From contig NC_079134.1 in NCBI RefSeq assembly GCF_945859705.1, positions 34,610,576-34,674,575 on the forward strand: a stretch of DNA of 64,000 nt, written 5' to 3'. The position numbers and the translations under genes were made by a program. The notes below the pieces were generated by a model. That model had not been told where the DNA came from, ran no database searches, and saw nothing but the letters and a program-made list of their open reading frames with translations. Of this stretch, positions 24,013 through 36,681 are shown in pieces (the first letter of the stretch is position 1; every line of letters begins with the position of its first letter). The stretch comes from Episyrphus balteatus. Its lineage: Eukaryota > Arthropoda > Insecta > Diptera > Syrphidae.

Positions 24013-27000
24013 GTGTTGTGTGTTTTATGTTTGTCATACTGCGGCGTACTGCATTTTTAAATAATAAGTACCCTCCCATAAGAAGTATAACTTCAAAAAC
24101 ACTATATTGTTAACTATTGTAAAAACACAAAAAATAAAGAATTTTTGTCTGACTCTATGTTTTCTTTTAGCATTTAAAGAACGTTTTGATGGACATGTTT
24201 GAACATCACTTAACCAATAAGAATTAGAATTGTTGTTCAAAATAAGTTGGATCCACTGCCATTCTGATTAAAATGTTCTATAGAAAAAAATATTACACAT
24301 ACACCGTAGTGAACCTTAGCATTTTAATGTGTTCAAGCAATGTTTCTGACTAAGAGAATTTTCACATTTTATAACATCACTGTACTTCATTGTTATGGCA
24401 TCTGAGCCGAGACAGTTCGGCAATGCAGCCCTCAATCCAAATTCCAAAGAACTAAAGACAACAAAAAAAAATAAAGAAGAAAACAACGAATGAGCAAGGA
24501 ACGAACGAGTGAGCTGGAGCATACACATTATTATCATCACAATCACATCATCCTCCAAGCAAAAAAACATTGAGCTTTAGGGAGAACAAAAGAAGCGTTT
24601 CCCAGCACACAACATGAGTATTAATGTGAATGTCCTTGAAAGAATACTTTTGCAGAACGGCGCGCATTGACACGAAAAGAGGAGCATACATCTTTTTTTT
24701 TTGTTTCTTTTTTTTTTTTTAAATACCAATGTCGGTTGGTGTCGTACGTTAGGATGGGCGACCTACATTATCAAGATGTCATTACCAAGTAAGGCAATCA
24801 GAAGCGAGAGAGATAGAGGTTGTTTGGTTGGAGACATTTGTAAGTTTCGCACCAATTTCACTCATCATGGTGGCCAGAGACCAATTATGATGATGATTAT
24901 GTTCTGTGATTAGGTGTTGACGATGCGGGAACGTATATTGTCAATGTTATACACAGTGTAACTTATTGTCCAGTAAAAGCAAATATCAAGTCAAGTGTAA
25001 CTCAACTATAGAGTCCTTTGGTGCTATGTCGACAGTTTTCAAAGGATACAATTGTGCTACAAACTGTCAAAAAGTGCGTGGTTTTCAACAAATGAGGTTA
25101 ATCAGATATTAAGGGGTTTCATTTTATATAGATGAAATGTGTGTGAGTGAGGGTGTAACGAATGATTGTATGACAATGCACTCGTGCGTTACCCGTTACG
25201 TACACGCGTGCTCTTCCATCATATTGGGTAATTTGATTGAAAGGACACATTTTCAAAGTTCACAGAGGATATGAAGGCGAACAAATAGTTAAAAGGCATT
25301 TCATGTAGGTTCCTAAGTGCGTCTTCGATGTAAGCTCATTTTAAGGATATTATTATAACGAGACTTGCATTTACTTTCGATTTAAAACTACTTCAATTTA
25401 TATGCATTTTTTCTTTTCAATTTCAAGTTTAATGAACCATATCATCATCTGAATGAGGTTTTAAATTTCTTCTTATAAATAAAATTGAAGAAGGTTGGAA
25501 TGTATAAGGTCGACGAGAAATAATCAATGCGAAAAAGGGGACTTCTTGAGTTTTCCCTGTAACGCACTTAAAGAATAAATAAGTAGGTAGTTCATAAAAG
25601 CCTTTTTAGAACCCATGACATAGTTGTGACTAGAGGAAAATCGAGTCTGGTGCCCTTAAAATTAACAAATGAGGTTATTTATATGCTCTAAAATAAAATG
25701 AAAAAAAAAAAAAGTTGAAATAAGGTTAACATGGCATACAAATGATCAGAAAGAGAGAAGAAAAGGAAAATGGTTCAATAAATTCTATTAAACCTATTTG
25801 CATTCACTCGGGGACAAGTGGTTCTTAAGGAATGTATAAGAATATCAACTAATTCGATTTTCTGTAAAATGGAGTACCTTTATTTTAAATCGGTAAACTT
25901 GATAAATATAAACTCTAAATTATTATGGTGCTGATATCTGTGGTATGTGTATGTTTTTTTTTTAAAACTTCTTTTCAATATGCTTTGTGAATTTGATTTT
26001 CATAGAAAAAATTTATTGATCATTATTTTGTATTTAGTGACATTGTCTCACAGATGAAGCTATTAATTCCGCATTAAGGTTTTCATACTTTTTGGTGTGA
26101 TTATTGTGACGTGAAGAAGGTCTGGGTTAAGCTGACAGTGATACAAAAATTAAATTTGGTAGGCATTGAAATTTATAGCTTTTTATACTTTCGAAATTAA
26201 CAAATTTTTTGCAAAAATTTGTATAGTGACTTAGACCTACACCGAAAAAAAAAAAATTTGATAATAACAGCTATCAAATTAACATTTTTCAGTGACAAAA
26301 ATCGTCCAACAATTAAAATATCAATTTTGATATTTTATCATATCATTTTGACATTTTTTAATTTCAGGTGGATAGTGAAAATTTCACTTTGACAATTAAA
26401 ATATCAATGTTGACTAGATTTTACGTTTTAGTGTATTATAATGAAACCTTTTTCTTTCTTTTTCTTTTTTATTATTTTTATTAATTTAAGTATTTTCTTT
26501 CTTTCTTCCAAACATAACTGAAAGTGAATATTCTTTACTAAATAGTGGTTATAGGTGATGTAATTGTTTTGTTATTTTCTCCCAAACTATGTGAAGTAAA
26601 ATCTTATTGCCGATCAAATTTTCTTAGTAAATCATACATTTTACTTCGAAAAAAACATAAAGCGCCTTTAAATTAAGAATTTTTTATTTAATATTTTTCA
26701 ATAATTTGGAATGAGAAATTGATATGAAAAAATGATAATAAATATCAAAAAAAAATTTCAAAATGTGACATTTAAATATCATCCTGATAATAAAAATATT
26801 GTTTTAACATTTTAAATATCATAAAACACATTTTATAGAGCATTTTTGGCTGATATTTAAAAAATGTTAATTTGAAATTTAAAAAAAAAATGTAAAAAAG
26901 TTAGCAACATACAAAAATGTGTTTTTATAATTGGGTATTTACAAACAAAGTTTTAAAAAAAATTCACTGTTCAAAAAATTAAAAGAAAAATAATTCAAAA

Positions 27001-27235
27001 AGTTTATTTTTAAAAATGAAACTTTATTCGAAGAAGGAAAAAAGAATAATACAAAACTTCTTGTAAATACTTTTAGAGAAACGTTGATTTTTTTTTTGGT
27101 TTTGACGTTTGTGTGAAAAAGCTTTCAGAACAAGAAAAAAGAAAACTAAATAATGAAATAAATTCATAATTTCATAAAACAGAGTGGTAATGAACTATAT
27201 TCATAAATTTAAATCAATTTAAAAGTATTTCTAAC
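24013..27235. other. Gene-free DNA, partly of normal complexity
   Basis: 24350-25600 is less repetitive than most of the window and holds no frame over 85 codons. 26230-26890 has a weak inverted similarity (AAATTAACATTTTT near 26275 and its inverse near 26865) that may be a very old TIR element. No gene is supported. Confidence 0.4.
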
Positions 27236-27239
27236 TTCA

Positions 27240-27485
27240 GCTAGACCACGGACAATAGTCTGTCTGTCTGTCTGTAAAAGAAGCTACAGCCTAAACGGAT
27301 AGAACGATTGATGTCAAACTTGGTATCTGGCGTTATTTGGCGACTCTCCAGAGGGGTTTTTGGAATTAATTTTTTTTCGACCAAAAATAACGGTACTTGT
27401 CATATATGGATTTTAGTAAAATTTAAATTTATCGAAAACGGCTCCAACGATTTTGTTAAGGCAAGATCTATCTTTGAACAAAAAG
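27240..27485 (+). repeat. TCTG-family repeat, left part of an interrupted copy
   Basis: Short GTCTGTCTGTCTG tract, AGCTACAGCCTAAACGG, GATGTCAAACTTGGTATC and CGGCTCCAACGATTTTG follow the order of 11388-11570. The similarity stops at about 27485. The family tail resumes at 28645, so something of about 1.15 kb containing repeat Z copy B lies in between. Confidence 0.7.
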
Positions 27486-27789
27486 AGTAAGTTCGGGTAA
27501 TGTGGTATAGGTTGGTAATGTGGTACACATTGTTTTCTAAGAAACTAACGATAATAGAAGGACGTCTTTTGAAGAAATAGGTGACAACTTTTGTTAAACG
27601 AATAATGCGTACTCAAAAACACAAAAATATTCAATACATTTCAAAAAGTTGATTAATCTTTATAAACGGTTACATGGACTTTTTTTGAGAGCCTTACAAA
27701 AATGTATTTTTTAAATAGAACAGTGTGCTATTGATTTATGTGATTTTGATATGAGTTTGGTTCAAATCTAACTTTTAATATATTTTTTG

Positions 27790-28602
27790 AAGTGAAAACT
27801 TCTTTAGTATCGTAGTGATTTGAAACAAGATGAAACGAAAACGCGACACGACTTCAACTTATTATAACTCTTTTGTTTTAATAGATAGGTGAATGAAATT
27901 TGTACTGTAGATAGGTAATTAAATAAATTATTATTGTACAAAATTTCAATTAATTTCATAGTCAAAATTCGGAGATAACGGTAAAAAGATGTTCTTTTCC
28001 AACACACGTTATATCTTTTGATCTAGTGCACTTACAAGATTGATTTAACTTTAATACGCATGCTGATAACATAACCTTTTATTTTATATATCACACATAA
28101 CGGTACGTGCTCTACAAAGTAGGAAGTACCGTAATCTCAGTCTGGAAATTCGACATGGTTGACTTTAAAAAATTCTAACTTCTCTTGTAGACATCTTTGA
28201 AATAAGATTTATGCATCATTATACAAGGTGAAACAATAAGCTTTCACATGGTATACATTTTTTTATAGGTTGTCAAACAAAAAAATTGATTTAATAGCAT
28301 GAGAACATAAAAATAAATGTTTTTTTTGCTTTTTGGATGAAATTTCATCGAGTTTAAAAAATTCTAGCTCTTTTTGTAGATGTCTCATAGACTTGATCGA
28401 TATATATATTTTGAGCTAAGACAACAAGCTTTCAGATGATATAAAATTTATATAGGTTGTCATATAAAAAACATGGATTTGAAGGTGATAGAATAAAAAT
28501 AGGTAGATTTTTTCTATTTAATTTTTTTTTTCTTGCAAGAAAAATGATTTTTTAAGGTTTCACTTCTACCACGTGTTAATTGCACACATGATTTTTTTTT
28601 TT
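27790..28602 (+). repeat. Dispersed repeat Z, copy B
   Basis: Inverted match to 19427-20410. Starts GAAGTGAAAACTTCTTTAGT and ends with the inverse of the CATGTGTGCAATT border. It is shorter than copy A because the ~190-bp internal unit is present fewer times. Copies A and B form an inverted pair about 7.4 kb apart. Confidence 0.8.
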
Positions 28603-28639
28603 GCTCTTATACCTACACCTACATTTATACCTACATTTC

Positions 28640-28700
28640 CCAAATTTCTATATAAAAAGTCTTATAAACTTAAGCAACTTGAACTCTAAGAGCAAGTACA
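28640..28700 (+). repeat. TCTG-family repeat, tail of the interrupted copy
   Basis: CCAAATTTCTATATAAAAAG followed by AACTCTAAGAGCAAGTAC matches 13117-13177 and 59516-59580. It is the right-hand remainder of the copy that begins at 27240. Confidence 0.7.
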
Positions 28701-28702
28701 AA

Positions 28703-31700
28703 TTGTTGTAGTACAAATTACAGGATATTGTCAAAAATGTAGTTCATGGTACTTGTTTGAAAGAATTTTAGAAAAAGTGTTGAAAAATGTTTTTAGTGTA
28801 CAAATGAATTAAATGTTTTTTTTTTTTAAATCAAGTGCAGCAGCATCGCTGAGATAGCTTTCGAAAAGCTAATTATATGCAAATTATAAATTAATTTCCA
28901 AGACAAACATATTATTCTAGCACTTATAAAAAAATAGAAGGAAACAAGAAAAAAAAAAACTTAATAAAGAATTTTTTGTCAAGAACTGTTGAAATCAACT
29001 TTATTTATTTTGCTTCTCAGTAGAATCATTTATAAATATAAAGGTTTTCAAACACAACACACGCGCCTTAGTTTTTTTCTTTTTATTAGAAAATAAAACA
29101 ATCAAATGAAAAACCAAAATTTAGTATAATTAATTTAATGGTTAAGTTAGATCTGATGAACACAAAAATCTATCATGTTCTATTTTATTAACACATTAAT
29201 CTTACACCACAACACATTAATCTCATAAAACATGTCCATTTGTAGGCATACAAAAAAGAAAAAAATAAAAAAAAAAAACAATCATTTACACATTTAAGCT
29301 TTATCATTCTCATTCTTATTCGAACATTTTCTGCGGGTTCACATAAGAAAACGCCCTAACCATTATAATGTTTTTTTTTTTTATTATTATTTTTTTCTTC
29401 CAAGAGTTGAACGAACATCCTTCTTGGTTAATGACCTATTTTCCATTATATTGTTTGTTTGTATGGATTTCTCCATTCCACCCAATACACATTTGTGTAA
29501 ATTAAGAAATCATAAACCGTCTTGTTTATTGCGCTGACCACCAGCATTTTAGGACCACAAAAAAAAAAAAAAAAAACACATCTAAAACCCATTTTTATTA
29601 TACCCCAAAACGTTGATTTATCATTTATCCAATTGAAACACGCACCAAAAACTCCTTTGAGTCCCCTCATCCCACACCTCTACAAGTGAAAATAAAATAA
29701 ATCCCCGTGAAATGACCATAACCTCCAGAGTACAGTTGTGTTATCCTGTCCCCTATTCAAAGGATCAAAAAAAAAAAACAAAAAAAAAATATATATCAAA
29801 TGTAAATGTACAGAACTGGAACTGGATATAATTCTATATGCGCATTGTATTGTGTTAGATGCATAAACAAGTGATAAAAAAGTTAACAGGATTTCACCCA
29901 ATATAATGACTTTGAATCGTCCTCAGTCGGTCAAAATAACCAGGATATATTGCCCTTCTGCAATAGTCATAACCTCCTTATTACCCAAAACAACGCCACT
30001 GTCAAAATGAAATAAAAATAAAAAAAAAATGTAAAAACCGAGGGTTTTTGTGTTGTGTTATCCTTGAGAAAAATAAGGGACCCATCATATAGGGTATAAA
30101 ATAATGCAAAGTAGATATCTCTAAGAGGCTTTAAGAATATTTCCGAAGAAATATGCTTGGACACTCACAGAAATACCCTCTGCAAAGCCAAAGGGTTATC
30201 AGTTCATAAAAATCGTTGGGTCAGATTGTGGGCGAATGATTAAGGACATTCGGGACCAATGTTTTCAACGCAATTCTCATGTTTAAACCCCCCCATCCAC
30301 TCACAACCACCATTTGAAAATAGACATTCCACAAGTTGGTTCGCAAAAGTACCCCATTAAACCCAATTTCTTCCTTGAAATGAGCATTCCTTAGAAGAAC
30401 AGAACAGAAGAGCTTTAAGAAAAAGGACCAAACTTCCTTAGAACTCGGCAACTAACTCTATACACGGAAGACCACCTCCATACCCACCGGCAGCAGTAGC
30501 ATTTTGTTAGTGATGGCATTAATTTATGGACTGAACCCTGGTTCAAAAGGATAATTGCTTGCACAAAACATAAACCACTGAAAATCTACCAAAGACCCTA
30601 ACCCAAAACCATTGCAATAAAATTTTACGATTTTTAGATATACACCTAAGGTTTCTAGGATATATAAATGGTGTATAAAGGAAGATTTCCTCCTGCTCCT
30701 TCTTCTAACTGAATTAGCTTAATATCGGTGAGTGTTTGTCGGGTGTGTGTGTGTCTGTGTGGTTGTGGATAGAAACGATTGAAGTTTGAGTTTGGTTCAG
30801 AATCAAATCAGAACGGGCTAGGGACCCTCGCTCCTTTGGGGAATGCATCATAAACATTGGTTACTACTAAGAATAGAACTTTCACTCGTTTCTCCTCTCT
30901 CTCTCTCTCAAGTGGACAACAAGATGATTGCTGCTGCGATCTGGAGGCCTTCTCTTCGGAATGTCCTTGTTCTTGTTCGATAATCGAAATCCAGATACGA
31001 GAAATATTGGCTACACGATAAGGGATAAGACGATAAGGGATATATGCTATCACACACAGTTAACGATTTGTATCTCTGGATTTTTGATTATGGTATTGTT
31101 TGTAATGGTGGTAGTATCTATACAAATACAGTTCATGAGGATATACACTTAATTATTTTATTGGAAAAGTTTTTGTCATCTTTATTTCTATGTGATCCTT
31201 TTCTCTGCCTATATTCGATTGCAAAGGACATTTTTATCGGTATATGTGTCAGCAGAGAGTAAGTTTTTGTTTAGAGGGGAGAGGGGGGAGAATGGTTTGA
31301 GATTCACTTGTGTGGTCCATTGAATTGACAACATGAATAGATAATTGAGTTTTAATTTATGATTTCCGATGAATGGATTTTCTATGTTTTGGGGATTTTT
31401 CGGGTAAGGGTTTTTCTTGGCAAGGGAATTCGATATGGAATTGAGTGGGAATTTGTATTCTTCTTTGGAAAAAAGTATTTATATTCCCTCTCAGTTGGGA
31501 TGAAATATAACCTATAGTAAATTTTAAATTGATTTTGCAAAAACCATCTGGAATTTTGAATAACAATTTTATTTATGCAGAAGAAGAAGAAGAATTGTCC
31601 ATGTTGCTATATTCGGATATAAAGTTTTTTTGGTTAAATTTGTATAGGTCAACCGAAAATGGTAAAGTGATGAAGTTTTTTGAAAAGAGTGGGGGGAAAA

Positions 31701-32010
31701 AGAGAAGTTCATTCATTATTTAAAATGAAAAGACAGATGTTCAAAATAGAATTATAATTGATGAAAATTAAAACCAATATAACCTAGGAGTATTCTCTGG
31801 AAGAAGAGGAAAATAAATTATGTTGTGTAGAATTGTTTGAAATTTAGTTAGAATTGTATACAATTAAGAAAAATTATTTTTAAAAACAATAAATTTATTG
31901 ATAAATAGAAATCTTTGAGAACATCAGTCCAGAAATATGAAGAAAACCAAAAACATTCCATAAATGTATCCTTATATTAATTCGAAATCCTGCACATAGA
32001 GAAAATAAAG
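28703..32010. other. Gene-free DNA, the least repetitive long stretch of the left half
   Basis: 29280-31260 has normal base complexity with few homopolymers and short CT- and GT-rich tracts (30895-30912, 30737-30765). Frames reach at most 81 codons and none shows a domain. It could be single-copy intergenic or intronic DNA. Confidence 0.4.
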
Positions 32011-32107
32011 CAAGGATAACTTTATTTCTGGTATATTAAACATTTTTTTTTTTCTGGTATATTTAACAATATTATGATTAAATATACCAGAAGTAAAGTT
32101 ATCCTTG
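32011..32107. repeat. 97-bp hairpin repeat
   Basis: The left arm CAAGGATAACTTTATTTCTG plus GTATATT is mirrored by the right arm ending GTAAAGTTATCCTTG, with a loop of about 40 bp. It has the form of a tiny MITE. No clear TSD. Confidence 0.65.
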
Positions 32108-32370
32108 GCGTTAGGTTTTCATCGCGTGGGAACCTATTAATGTAGGTAAGTAAAATCAGTGATCCTTCGAAAAAGAGCAGGTAATTTGTTTTCTTTCACA
32201 CATTCTAGGAGCATTTTCCTAAAATATGGCCAAATTTATTTTTTAGTACCAATTGTAAAAAAACGGTGATAAGTCATAAATACCTTATTATTAGGCAATT
32301 CCAATATTATCGCTTATTTCCAAACAATTTGAAAAAAGGTTACTGATAAGCTGAGTGTATATAAAGCTGG
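32108..32370. other. Non-coding spacer
   Basis: Nothing recognised between the hairpin and the LINE fragment. Confidence 0.4.
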
Positions 32371-32375
32371 TCATA

Positions 32376-32785
32376 AGTGAGTATCAACATGGTTTCTGTA
32401 TAAGGGTATAGGTATATTCAGAACTGTACCAATCTAGTTAATTATCCTATCGTATTTTTTAAATTGAGGAAGGGAACAGTTTTTACCAACTTTAAAAAAG
32501 ATTTCGATGGAGTTAACCATTGCTAACTTCATTTAAAGTTACAAAAATACGGTATTCATTCAACTTTAAAAAATTGAGCTATGTCCAATAAATCTCAAAG
32601 ATCTTTTAGTTTCGGGAGTACCTCAGGGAACCCATCATCTGTTTTTGGTTTTCATACATGACTTGCCTTATTGTTTAGAGGCTGTAGTAGATACCTTCTA
32701 TATGCAGGCAATTCAAAATGTTAGTACTCGGAAGGATGAATATTTATTATTGGAATGTCTAAACACACTTGTTAGTCTTATGAAA
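32376..32785 (+). pseudogene. Decayed LINE (non-LTR) reverse-transcriptase fragment
   Basis: In shifting frames one can read, in the right order, the landmarks of a non-LTR retrotransposon RT: QHGF (about 32383), a TNFKKDFDGVNH-like stretch (about 32485-32520) matching the usual DFxKAFDxVxH, VPQGT (32617-32631), FIHDLP (32650-32668), and the catalytic box. That box reads LYAGN at 32698-32712 where LYADD is expected, so both catalytic aspartates are lost. Frames change between motifs. It is a dead fragment, probably of the jockey-like group, with no flanking parts visible. Confidence 0.7.
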
Positions 32786-33248
32786 AAAAAAAAAAACTGC
32801 GGCACTCTGTTCTTCCACTGAGCAGTGAATAGTTGCGAATGCTCTTTAATATAGCCGTTCAATGTTTAGTCCTCAGCCTTACAAAAATACAAACCTATCT
32901 ATTTTGCTGTGCTCTGTTTTTTCTTAAAATTACAATGATAAACATAATACGATCATCAAGTAAAGATTTCACTGCTTTTCTAAGTCTAAGCAAAACTGCT
33001 CTCTGTTCTTTGTAAATTCACTGCTCTTTTTCAGAAAATATTCTCATCTCTTAATTTCACTGGTTTTTTTGTTAGCATTCTGTTCTTCATATCTAATGAT
33101 TTAATTAACGATGAAAAGAGCAAAGATGTAAAAAAGTTTAACATGATGCATGCATTTAAGGAGTATTTCTTATTAAATAAATCGAAAATCGATTACATTT
33201 TTTTTTCGTTTTTCAAATTAGGAAGAACTTTAAAAGTAATTTGAGGAC
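32786..33248. other. Non-coding DNA
   Basis: Contains phrases such as TCACTGCTCTTT that recur just right of the second LTR element (46530-46560), hinting that both belong to one old repeat or to related flanks. No gene. Confidence 0.35.
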
Positions 33249-33480
33249 TTAACCCTTTCGAACCCAAGCTATGAAAATCAATATTAAAAAATGTTTTTTC
33301 AGCATTATCGTGTCAAAAACTTCACAACACGTTTTTTTACCGTTTTTACCGATTTTCATCGTTTTTTATTTTTATCTTTTTTTTCTTTAATAGATACAGG
33401 AATAAAGTATGGAGTAATGATAGACCATGACCACGACTATATGTGTGCGAAGTTTCAATCATTTTCGTAAACACAATTTT

Positions 33481-34030
33481 GAGATAACGGTAAAATAAAA
33501 TTTTAGAATTCAACAGGTTATAACTTTTGACAAAGAGCAGATAGAAATTTTATTAAACTTTAATGAGCATCCTTATACAATTACCTTTCATTTGGTATAT
33601 CACACATAACGGTAGACTTACTACAAGCTACACAATGTTAAATCAAGAAACTTGAGAAAAACCTCAAAACACCAGTGGAGATCTGTTGATCATGAACAGC
33701 CACCAGTGTGGGAAGTAACGTAATCTCATTCTGGAAATTCGACAAGGTTGACTTTAAAAAATTCTAATTTTTCTTGTAGGCATCTTTGAAATAAGATTGA
33801 TACGTCATTTGAAAGGTGAAATAATAAGCTTTTACATGGTATAAATTTTTTTATAGGTTTTCAAACAAAAAAATTGATTCCATAGCGTGAGAACATAAAA
33901 ATAAATGCTTTTTTTTATGAAATTTGATCGAGTTCAAAAAATTCTAGCTCTTTTTGTAGATGTCTCATAGATCTGATCGATATATATATATTGAGCTAAG
34001 ACAATAAGCTTTCAGATGGTATAGGTTGTT
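33481..34030 (+). repeat. Dispersed repeat Z, copy C (divergent)
   Basis: Shares with copies A and B the phrases ATATCACACATAACGGTA, CTGGAAATTCGACA, GTTGACTTTAAAAAATTCTA, TTTTTGTAGATGTCTCATAG and AATAAGCTTTCAGATGGTAT, in the orientation of copy B. A ~110-bp insertion with CACCAGTGGAGATCTG, absent from A and B, sits near 33640-33715. Confidence 0.65.
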
Positions 34031-35384
34031 AGCGAAAAAAAATAGAAATAAGATAAAAGATCAAAATTCATGTTATTTTTGCTTTTATTTTGATGAAAAT
34101 GATTGTTTTCAATAAATTATTTTTATACTTTTTGCGCATTGTAAAAATTTTAAAATAGTTTTATTCTTAAGAAGAAATACTTGGCATAATTTTTTTTTTA
34201 AGTTTTTAAAATAAAAAAATTAATATAATGAGAAAATAAAAAAGGTATTTTTTTTAGCTTTTTCTTGTAAATTATGATTCTTTGAAATAAGTAAATGCTT
34301 CAATTGACTCATTCCAAACAAAAGCACAAAACCTGTTTTCTGACGACGTTATCACGTAAAATCATCGTTCGTAAACCGGCTTTACAGACAACCTCTTATT
34401 ATAGAACAATAATGTATGCTACTTCTTCTGAGCCAAAACACAAAATACTTTCTAGATTAACATTTTTATATCTTTTTTTCAAAATTATGACCATATATAA
34501 AAAAAAATTTCTGCAAAAAAAAAAAATGTGGATTTCCTTCTTTCGATAAAAAGAATATTGAAAGTCTATTATTTGACTAATTTTTTGTACTAATCCAGTA
34601 ACTAGGTATTATTATCTTTCAATTAAGCCATCGAAACCTAAAAAATTATTTGATGGAATATTTTTTACGAATTTTTAAAGATATGTTACATGAGAGTAAC
34701 GCTCACATAGGAGTATTTGCAGTAAAAACCTGGTCATAAGTCGATTTTCTGAAAATCAAAATTGACACCAAAAGGTTTGGCAAAGTGGGTGCAAAATGAA
34801 CATGTGTCAATATGATGCACTCATTTTTTAGTTTTTCGATCGTGTCTTGTTAAAAAATGAGTTCAAAGTTAACTGTTACATCTACCTCACTTTTATTTGA
34901 ATGCGGAGTATGCGGTTTTTTCTATTTTAATTCGGGCTTAGAACTATTATCTAAAAACTTGATATTTTTGGTAAGTTATTGTTTGAACTTTAATGATTTT
35001 GTTTTAGTATACCCCGTTATTCTGCGATGAATTGAAACTTATGAGTTAGTTTATATATTCTTTAACACAATGCGACAAAAATTGGGTGCTCTTAGGTGCT
35101 CTTTAGAGAATTGAGGATCAATCAGTTTTTCACTTTCTGATATAAAATACTCCGTACTTTATGCAACGTTTTTTATTTTTAAACTAAATTTACTGATGTT
35201 ATTAGTTTTTTTTATTTTGGGTGATCTTAATTAAGGTTGGGGAAGAGAGAAAAGAAACTGAGAATTGCGTATTAGGGATGAGGAAAAAAATTTGAGAAAA
35301 ATAATGTCGACAGGTGGAGTACAGGCCATTTATCAATTTTTTTTTAGTTTTTGGTAAAAAAAAATAAAAATAACAAAAACTAGG

Positions 35385-35590
35385 TGTAGTGTATTAACAT
35401 CATATTTTATGAAGCATGGATAAACATGCTCAATCTCAATACAATAATGAGTAAGTATATTGAGTATATTGATATCTAATCTCTTATCTCATCTATGATT
35501 GTCTCGTGTGCATGCTCAACTGGAAAGTAGTTCAGTTCTAATCTGACCACTGACAAGGGCGCGTGCGTGCATTGGCGAGCCAACACTACA
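35385..35590 (+). repeat. 5' LTR of element 1
   Basis: 206 bp, TGTAGTG...CACTACA: the outermost seven bases form a short inverted repeat. Matches 40671-40876 except for one base. Confidence 0.95.
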
Positions 35591-35591
35591 T

Positions 35592-35600
35592 TGGCGACGG
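35592..35600 (+). promoter_or_regulatory. Primer-binding site of element 1
   Basis: TGGCGACGG follows the LTR after a single T. TGG is the complement of a tRNA CCA end. I do not assign the tRNA species with confidence. Confidence 0.6.
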
Positions 35601-36006
35601 GAATAAATTAGAATTAAAAAAAAAAAAAAAAAAATAAAAAGTGCAAGTGCAAATAAATACTTAACGCGTTATACATGGGGAATCGGGAATTAAAACAAAA
35701 GAATAGATTAAAAGAAATATAGAAAAAAAAAGTGCAAAGTGCAAGTGCAAATTCATACCTAACCGTAAAAACAAATTGGAAAATGTAAAAAAAAAATTAT
35801 AAAAACAAGAGTACCTATACCAAAGTCAAGTTTCAAATCAAATCAACATCGTAAAGAATAATTAAAAAAAAAAAAAAAAAAAAATAGTGAAAACGGGAAT
35901 TATTGAAAAAAAAAAGATAAGAATTACGAAGAAGAAAAAAAAGAGTGCAAAGTGCAATTGTGAATTGAAACCAAACGGAAAAAAAAATATATCGAAAAAT
36001 CAACTG

Positions 36007-36679
36007 GTGAGTTCGAAATTTAATAATTTAATAATTATAAATAACGGGGTTTGTGATAGATAATTTAAATAGGATTTGTTTGGAAATGAACACGTGATTT
36101 TCTTTGTTAAGAGATCATGTGGAATTTACTTTGTGGGTTTTGGAGATAGGATCTCTAAGCAATATCATTTTTGAAATTGGTTCCGTTATTTAACTGTTCA
36201 ACTGGAAAAAATTATGTTTGGTGCAAAAAGTTTTGCATTTCATTCAATTGAATTGATATAGAAAGTTTTACATAAGTTTGTGAAACACGAACGTTGTTCC
36301 ATTCAATTGGAAAATTAAATTTTAAAAAAAGTATCATTTCATTAAATTGAAAAAAAAAAAAAAAAAAAGTCAAAGTACTTTGGAAAGTAGTTTTCCATTC
36401 AATTGGAAGAGAAAAAAGAGACTTCAAATGAAGAGTGAAAAGAAAAGGAAAGAAAATTATACTTCAAATGAGGTAACATGTATTAAAGTCAGAAAAGAGG
36501 TTTCCATTCAATTGGAAAAGTATAAAATAATTTGTCGAAATCACAAAATTTTAAATTTTCAAAATCTTTTAAAATAAATATTATTTTATTAAACGATTAA
36601 GTGTTCTATTTTGATTGACTTAAATTTTGCGCACTTATGTATTTTTCGTAAAAATAACGAATTGTATTTCTTGCTACAG
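36007..36679 (+). other. Predicted leader intron of element 1
   Basis: A strong donor (ACTG then GTGAGT, GT at 36007) and a pyrimidine-rich acceptor (TATTTCTTGCTACAG, AG at 36678-36679) bracket 673 nt of the leader. The acceptor lies two bases before the gag ATG at 36682. Splicing would bring the cap-proximal leader directly to the gag start and remove many upstream ATGs. This is a prediction from splice signals only. Confidence 0.4.
36238..36517. repeat. Repeated TTCCATTCAATTGGAA motif in the leader
   Basis: Three exact copies at 36297-36312, 36393-36408 and 36502-36517, spaced 96 and 109 bp. Degenerate copies (TTTCATTCAATTGAATT near 36238, TTTCATTAAATTGAAA near 36336, GTTCAACTGGAAA near 36195) lie around them. 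The core CAATTG is palindromic. ACTTCAAATGA also occurs twice (36421, 36461). Repeated binding motifs at this place recall the Drosophila gypsy insulator by position only. Confidence 0.7.
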
Positions 36680-36681
36680 AA

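Noticed and set aside
26230..26890. Possible TIR element with AAATTAACATTTTT ends
   Set aside because: Inverted similarity is short, low-complexity and without TSD; mentioned only in the flank description.
30655..30735. Possible promoter and first exon (TATATAAATGG, TATAAAGG, then a GTGAGTG donor)
   Set aside because: A/T-rich DNA gives such matches often; no downstream exon or coding region supports it.
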